From assembly GCA_002483765.1 (NCBI GenBank), contig DLIO01000127.1:1-26376 (forward strand): a stretch of 26,376 nt of DNA. Reading direction: 5' to 3'. This document shows positions 23,542-26,376 of this stretch, one piece after another. This DNA comes from Lentisphaeria bacterium UBA7640. GTDB taxonomy: Bacteria; Verrucomicrobiota; Lentisphaeria; Victivallales; Victivallaceae. How positions within the stretch are numbered: position 1 is the first letter of the stretch; the number at the start of each line of letters is the position of its first letter. Position numbers and translations under genes: made by a program. The notes under the pieces were generated by a model. It did not search any database, was not told the origin of the DNA, and saw nothing but the letters and a program-made list of their open reading frames with translations.

Positions 23542-23865
23542 TTAATCCATTTTAATTGGCCAATACTGGAAGGCCGGAGTTTCATACGGATGCGCTTGCT
23601 TCAATGCACCAATAACGGTTGAAATCAGATCACTACGGCAAATTAGTTCCAATTTAATTTCGTCGACTTTTTCAGCAACCCCGGTTGTCCCAAGAAATGG
23701 GTTACTGCCCGCCAAGGGGCGGAATTGGCCGACACCAGAGGTTTGCCAGCAGCAACTATCGTAATTACCGATTTGTCCAGCGCCTGCGTCAAAAATTGCT
23801 TTTTTAACAGCTTCGGCATGAGTTTCAGGAACGTAAATTTCTAGTTTGTAGCATTCCGTGATCAA
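23542..23865 (-). CDS. NIF3/YqfO-type PII-like domain protein
   Basis: The product is 107 residues. It equals the inserted PII-like/CutA-like domain of YqfO-NIF3 proteins as a stand-alone chain: YKLEIYVPETHAEAVKKAIF, GAGQIGNYDSCCWQT, GQFRPLAGSNPFLG and ALKQAHPYETPAFQ are the recognised landmarks. Such small proteins are conserved in proteobacteria and others; the function is unclear. There is no ATG start: TTG at 23865 overlaps the trpS stop (TTGA), and no Shine-Dalgarno site is visible, so translation is likely coupled. The family usually starts at M-YKLEF, so the TTG gives a sensible length with four extra residues. Confidence 0.88.
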   Translation of the reverse strand: MITECYKLEIYVPETHAEAVKKAIFDAGAGQIGNYDSCCWQTSGVGQFRPLAGSNPFLGTTGVAEKVDEIKLELICRSDLISTVIGALKQAHPYETPAFQYWPIKMD

Positions 23866-24824
23866 CGTAAACCAACTGCTCGTCGTGCTTTAACCATGGT
23901 TTTATCGGCTTCCTCGCCGGCGCGTTCCGCCCCCTTCTTGAGGATATCGCGAACATGATCCAAGTTAGCAAGCAGTTCTTCGCGACGTTTACGCATTGGT
24001 CCAAAATAATCCCACATCGCTTCAAATAGCGCCTGTTTGGCATGACCATAGCCGTAACCACCGGCGCGATACTGCTTTTTCATCTCTTCGAGTTGTGCCG
24101 AAGTAGCGAACAGTTTATAGAGTGCGACAATATTGCATTTTTCTGGATCTTTTGGATCATCCAGTCCTTTTGAGTCGGTGACGATAGACATAACTAGTTT
24201 GCGAATCTCTTTTTCCTTACCGAAAATTGGAATAGTGTTGCCGTAACTTTTGGACATTTTCTGGCCGTCAATACCAGGAATAATCGCCACTGATTCCGGA
24301 ATATAACCATCTGGAATGGTGAAGGTTTCGCCAAAACGATCATTAAATTTAATCGCTAAATCACGTGTAATTTCCAGGTGCTGTTTTTGGTCTTTGCCGA
24401 CTGGAACTAAATTTGATTGGTAAATCAAAATATCTGCCGCCATCAATACTGGATAAGAAAACAAACCGTTACTGGCCTCGAAACCTTTTGCGACTTTATC
24501 TTTATAGCTATGAGCTCGCTGTAACAATCCCATTGGACAGATAGTGCTCAGCAACCAAGTTAATTCACAAACCTGCGGCACCTCAGACTGACGAAAAAAA
24601 CAATTTTTTTCGGTATTCAGGCCACAGGCCAAAAAATCGATGGCTACCTCCATCACGCGTTCACGCAACACATTGACGTCTGGCAAAGTGGTTAAAGAAT
24701 GATAGTCTGCAATAAATAAAAATGTTTCGCCACGTTTTTGCAGCTCGACTGCTTGTTTCATCATACCGAAATAGTTGCCGATGTGAAGTTTGCCGGACGG
24801 CTGGATGCCGGATAATATTCTCAT
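23862..24824 (-). CDS. trpS: Tryptophanyl-tRNA synthetase
   Basis: The product has 320 residues from the ATG at 24824, where AAGGA stands about eight bases upstream. The in-frame ATG at 24884 would add 20 unrelated residues. The class I signatures are present: HIGN in SGKLHIGNYFG and KMSKS in GQKMSKSYGN. FLFIADYHSLTT, MAADILIYQ and VPVGKDQKQHLE are standard bacterial TrpRS blocks that bind tryptophan and ATP. It charges tRNA-Trp. The gene is followed with a TTGA overlap by the NIF3/PII-like gene. Upstream lies hairpin copy D. Confidence 0.97.
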   Translation of the reverse strand: MRILSGIQPSGKLHIGNYFGMMKQAVELQKRGETFLFIADYHSLTTLPDVNVLRERVMEVAIDFLACGLNTEKNCFFRQSEVPQVCELTWLLSTICPMGLLQRAHSYKDKVAKGFEASNGLFSYPVLMAADILIYQSNLVPVGKDQKQHLEITRDLAIKFNDRFGETFTIPDGYIPESVAIIPGIDGQKMSKSYGNTIPIFGKEKEIRKLVMSIVTDSKGLDDPKDPEKCNIVALYKLFATSAQLEEMKKQYRAGGYGYGHAKQALFEAMWDYFGPMRKRREELLANLDHVRDILKKGAERAGEEADKTMVKARRAVGLR

Positions 24825-25004
24825 GTCAAAATCCTTTATGTTTTGTGTAAACTTAAAAATAGCCGTTAATTCAATATTATTCAACCTTCCAAACCACGAT
24901 TATAGCGACAAAAGGCAACGCCTGAAGTTCAACTATAAAAGTCCTTAAATTAACAATTTAAGACTGAGCGTTGAGATGAATAAAATGTTGTAACTCAATC
25001 TTTA

Positions 25005-25035
25005 AATTCGCGCGCGCATTATGCGCGCGTGAATT
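25005..25035. repeat. GC-core hairpin element, copy D
   Basis: CGCGCGCA (25011-25018) pairs with TGCGCGCG (25022-25029) around TTA. One G-T wobble (25010/25030) separates it from the AATTC/GAATT arms (25005-25009, 25031-25035). The core 17-mer is at 25012-25028. It lies 10 bases past the stop of the M20 gene and about 180 bases before trpS, both on minus. There is no U-tract. Confidence 0.92.
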
Positions 25036-25045
25036 GAGATGTGGT

Positions 25046-26182
25046 TTATGGAGCGCAAACATCTTGACGAAAGTCAGGATCGCTAAAAAATCGCAATGCG
25101 GTTTTCGCCATGACTTCCGCAGCCTTCATCGAGGCGGCGAACGCATAATCGGTAGCGGCCGCGGCTTTGAATGCTTCAGAATGTAATGCAGCTGAACCAT
25201 TCTCCATAATGTTAAAGAAAAAATTCACGCCGGGAATGACCTGCGAAACATTCGCATAATCAGTAGAGATCGCTGATTCATATTTTTCTAGCGGATTCAG
25301 CCCCAACTCCTGCATGGTTTTGAAAACATCAGCCCGTAACGGCTGATTAAACTTATCTGCGGAATATGAATTAGGCGCTTGAGTCAATTTCAATGCCGTT
25401 CCAGTCATCAGAGCTGCGCCACGGGCGATATCAGAAAAACGCTGTTCCAGCTCTTGTTGGGTTTTGTTGTCACGACTACGCAAATAGAAAAACGCGGAAG
25501 TATGTTCTGGAATAATGTTTGGAGCGTCGCCACCATCTGTAATAATGCCGTGAACCATACCGCTTGGCGGCAGTTGTTGACGCCAGCAAGCGATCCCTGC
25601 GAATAAAAGATTAACCGCATCAAGAGCGTTGATGCCGGAATACGGCGCCGCGGCAGCGTGTGCGGCTTTACCGATGAATTCTACGTCAAAACGCGACACT
25701 GCCAAATCGCCGGGGTCAAGCGCATTCACAGAATGTGGATGGCAAAGAATAAATGCTTCAACATCAGCAAATGCACCGTTATTGAGCATAATTATTTTGC
25801 CACCATGCGTCTCTTCTGCCGGAGTCCCAATAATAACAATTTGTCCGTGGATCGTAGCTTGTTCCATGGCTTTTTTAACCGCAACTGCAGCGGCCAGAGC
25901 AGCACTACAGATCAGATTGTGACCGCAAGCGTGACCACTGGGCAACGCATCGTATTCGCTGAGAATGGCAAAAACTGGAGTTCCTGAGCCGTATTCAGCA
26001 CGATAAGCGGTTTCCAGAGAACCGTATGGTGTCACGATCTCGAAACCATGTTTGCGCAAAAAATTGGTTTGCCATTCGCAAGCTTGGCGTTCTTGAAAAC
26101 CCAGTTCTGGGTTAGCATGGATAACCTCAGAGATTTCATGAATATCCGAGGCACAAAGCTGGATCGATTCTTTAATGTTCAT
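25046..26182 (-). CDS. M20 family amidohydrolase (AbgB/IAA-amino-acid-hydrolase-like)
   Basis: The product is 378 residues. It is a di-zinc (or di-manganese) amidohydrolase of peptidase family M20D. Metal-site motifs are SEYDALPSGHACGHN (residues 75-89), TPAEETHGG (about 119-127) and LCHPHS. A dimerisation domain begins around 165 with SRFDVEFIGKAAHAAAAPYSG, and AALHSEAF near the end supplies the last His ligand. The family removes N-acyl groups from amino acids or cleaves p-aminobenzoyl-glutamate; the substrate is not defined. It starts two bases after the stop of the edge-cut acidic gene, so the two are cotranscribed. Confidence 0.92.
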   Translation of the reverse strand: MNIKESIQLCASDIHEISEVIHANPELGFQERQACEWQTNFLRKHGFEIVTPYGSLETAYRAEYGSGTPVFAILSEYDALPSGHACGHNLICSAALAAAVAVKKAMEQATIHGQIVIIGTPAEETHGGKIIMLNNGAFADVEAFILCHPHSVNALDPGDLAVSRFDVEFIGKAAHAAAAPYSGINALDAVNLLFAGIACWRQQLPPSGMVHGIITDGGDAPNIIPEHTSAFFYLRSRDNKTQQELEQRFSDIARGAALMTGTALKLTQAPNSYSADKFNQPLRADVFKTMQELGLNPLEKYESAISTDYANVSQVIPGVNFFFNIMENGSAALHSEAFKAAAATDYAFAASMKAAEVMAKTALRFFSDPDFRQDVCAP

Positions 26183-26184
26183 TT

Positions 26185-26376
26185 TTAAAATCCAAAGGTT
26201 GGTTGAATGATGCCCCAGCTTTCGCTGTCATCATCATCTTTGCGTTTTTTGGAAGAAGATTTAGGCTTGTCGGAACCAGAACCAGAGCTTGGCCCATCGT
26301 CATTTCCGCCCTTATCATTACCATTTTTATCATCCTCAGGTTTCTCTGCATCCTCGGCTTTTTCAGCTTTTTCAGC
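26185..26376 (-). CDS. Partial acidic, low-complexity C-terminus, cut by the window edge
   Basis: The reading frame enters from the right edge without a start and gives 63 residues before the stop (26185-26187). It opens with Ala-Glu-Lys repeats (AEKAEKAEDAEKPEDD). A Gly/Asp/Ser/Lys-rich disordered tract follows, then a short end, SESWGIIQPTFGF, that looks more ordered. The two-base gap to the M20 gene and the clean frame support a real gene. The folded part lies outside the window, so I cannot name it. Confidence 0.75.
   Translation of the reverse strand, partial: AEKAEKAEDAEKPEDDKNGNDKGGNDDGPSSGSGSDKPKSSSKKRKDDDDSESWGIIQPTFGF

Overview
The window reads as chromosomal DNA of a Gram-negative bacterium: there are two small lipoproteins, several signal peptides, a periplasmic tail-specific protease of the Prc type and an M50 membrane protease. 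The gene set and protein styles (an RRM protein with a Gly-rich tail, a stand-alone NIF3/PII-like protein, ExbB-like remnants, DUF1015 next to dnaE) recall the PVC superphylum, perhaps Lentisphaerota. That placement is an inference from protein character only; no rRNA, tRNA or other marker fixes it.

Layout. Positions 1-3530 form a visibly AT-rich accessory stretch. It holds a short tandem repeat built on GGGACAGACCCCG, two exported proteins of unknown function, two copies of an 81-bp segment that look like the N-terminal coding end of an ExbB/TolQ-type proton channel, and a frameshifted exported TPR protein. From 3600 on the DNA is denser housekeeping. A minus-strand operon runs ribF (FAD synthesis), then a membrane-anchored MerR-type HTH protein with coiled coil and Pro-Ala tail, then a pteridine-reductase-like SDR. 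Divergent from it are coaD and a YceD/DUF177 protein. Then come ric/ytfE (iron-centre repair) and a small lipoprotein gene on minus; DUF1015, dnaE and a hypoxanthine-DNA glycosylase on plus, the last two overlapping by GTGA; and a lipoprotein. The minus strand follows with prc-rnhA and fabF-like KAS-rsmE. Divergent from the KAS gene are acpS and a CE12-like SGNH esterase. After these lie a TM/coiled-coil protein, an RRM RNA-binding protein with an excellent UUCG terminator, and a minus-strand series: the edge-cut acidic protein, an M20 amidohydrolase, trpS, a NIF3/PII-like protein and an M50 protease.

The most distinctive signal is a family of four intergenic hairpins sharing the exact 17-mer GCGCGCATTATGCGCGC. 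Their AT-rich outer arms differ between copies yet still pair within each copy. They sit in convergent, divergent and codirectional gaps alike and lack U-tracts, so they are not simply ordinary terminators. Other points worth a second look are the membrane-anchored MerR/(PA)n protein, the duplicated channel fragments whose four differences are all synonymous, and the near-palindrome in front of ric. I found no tRNA, rRNA, CRISPR array, complete insertion sequence or origin.
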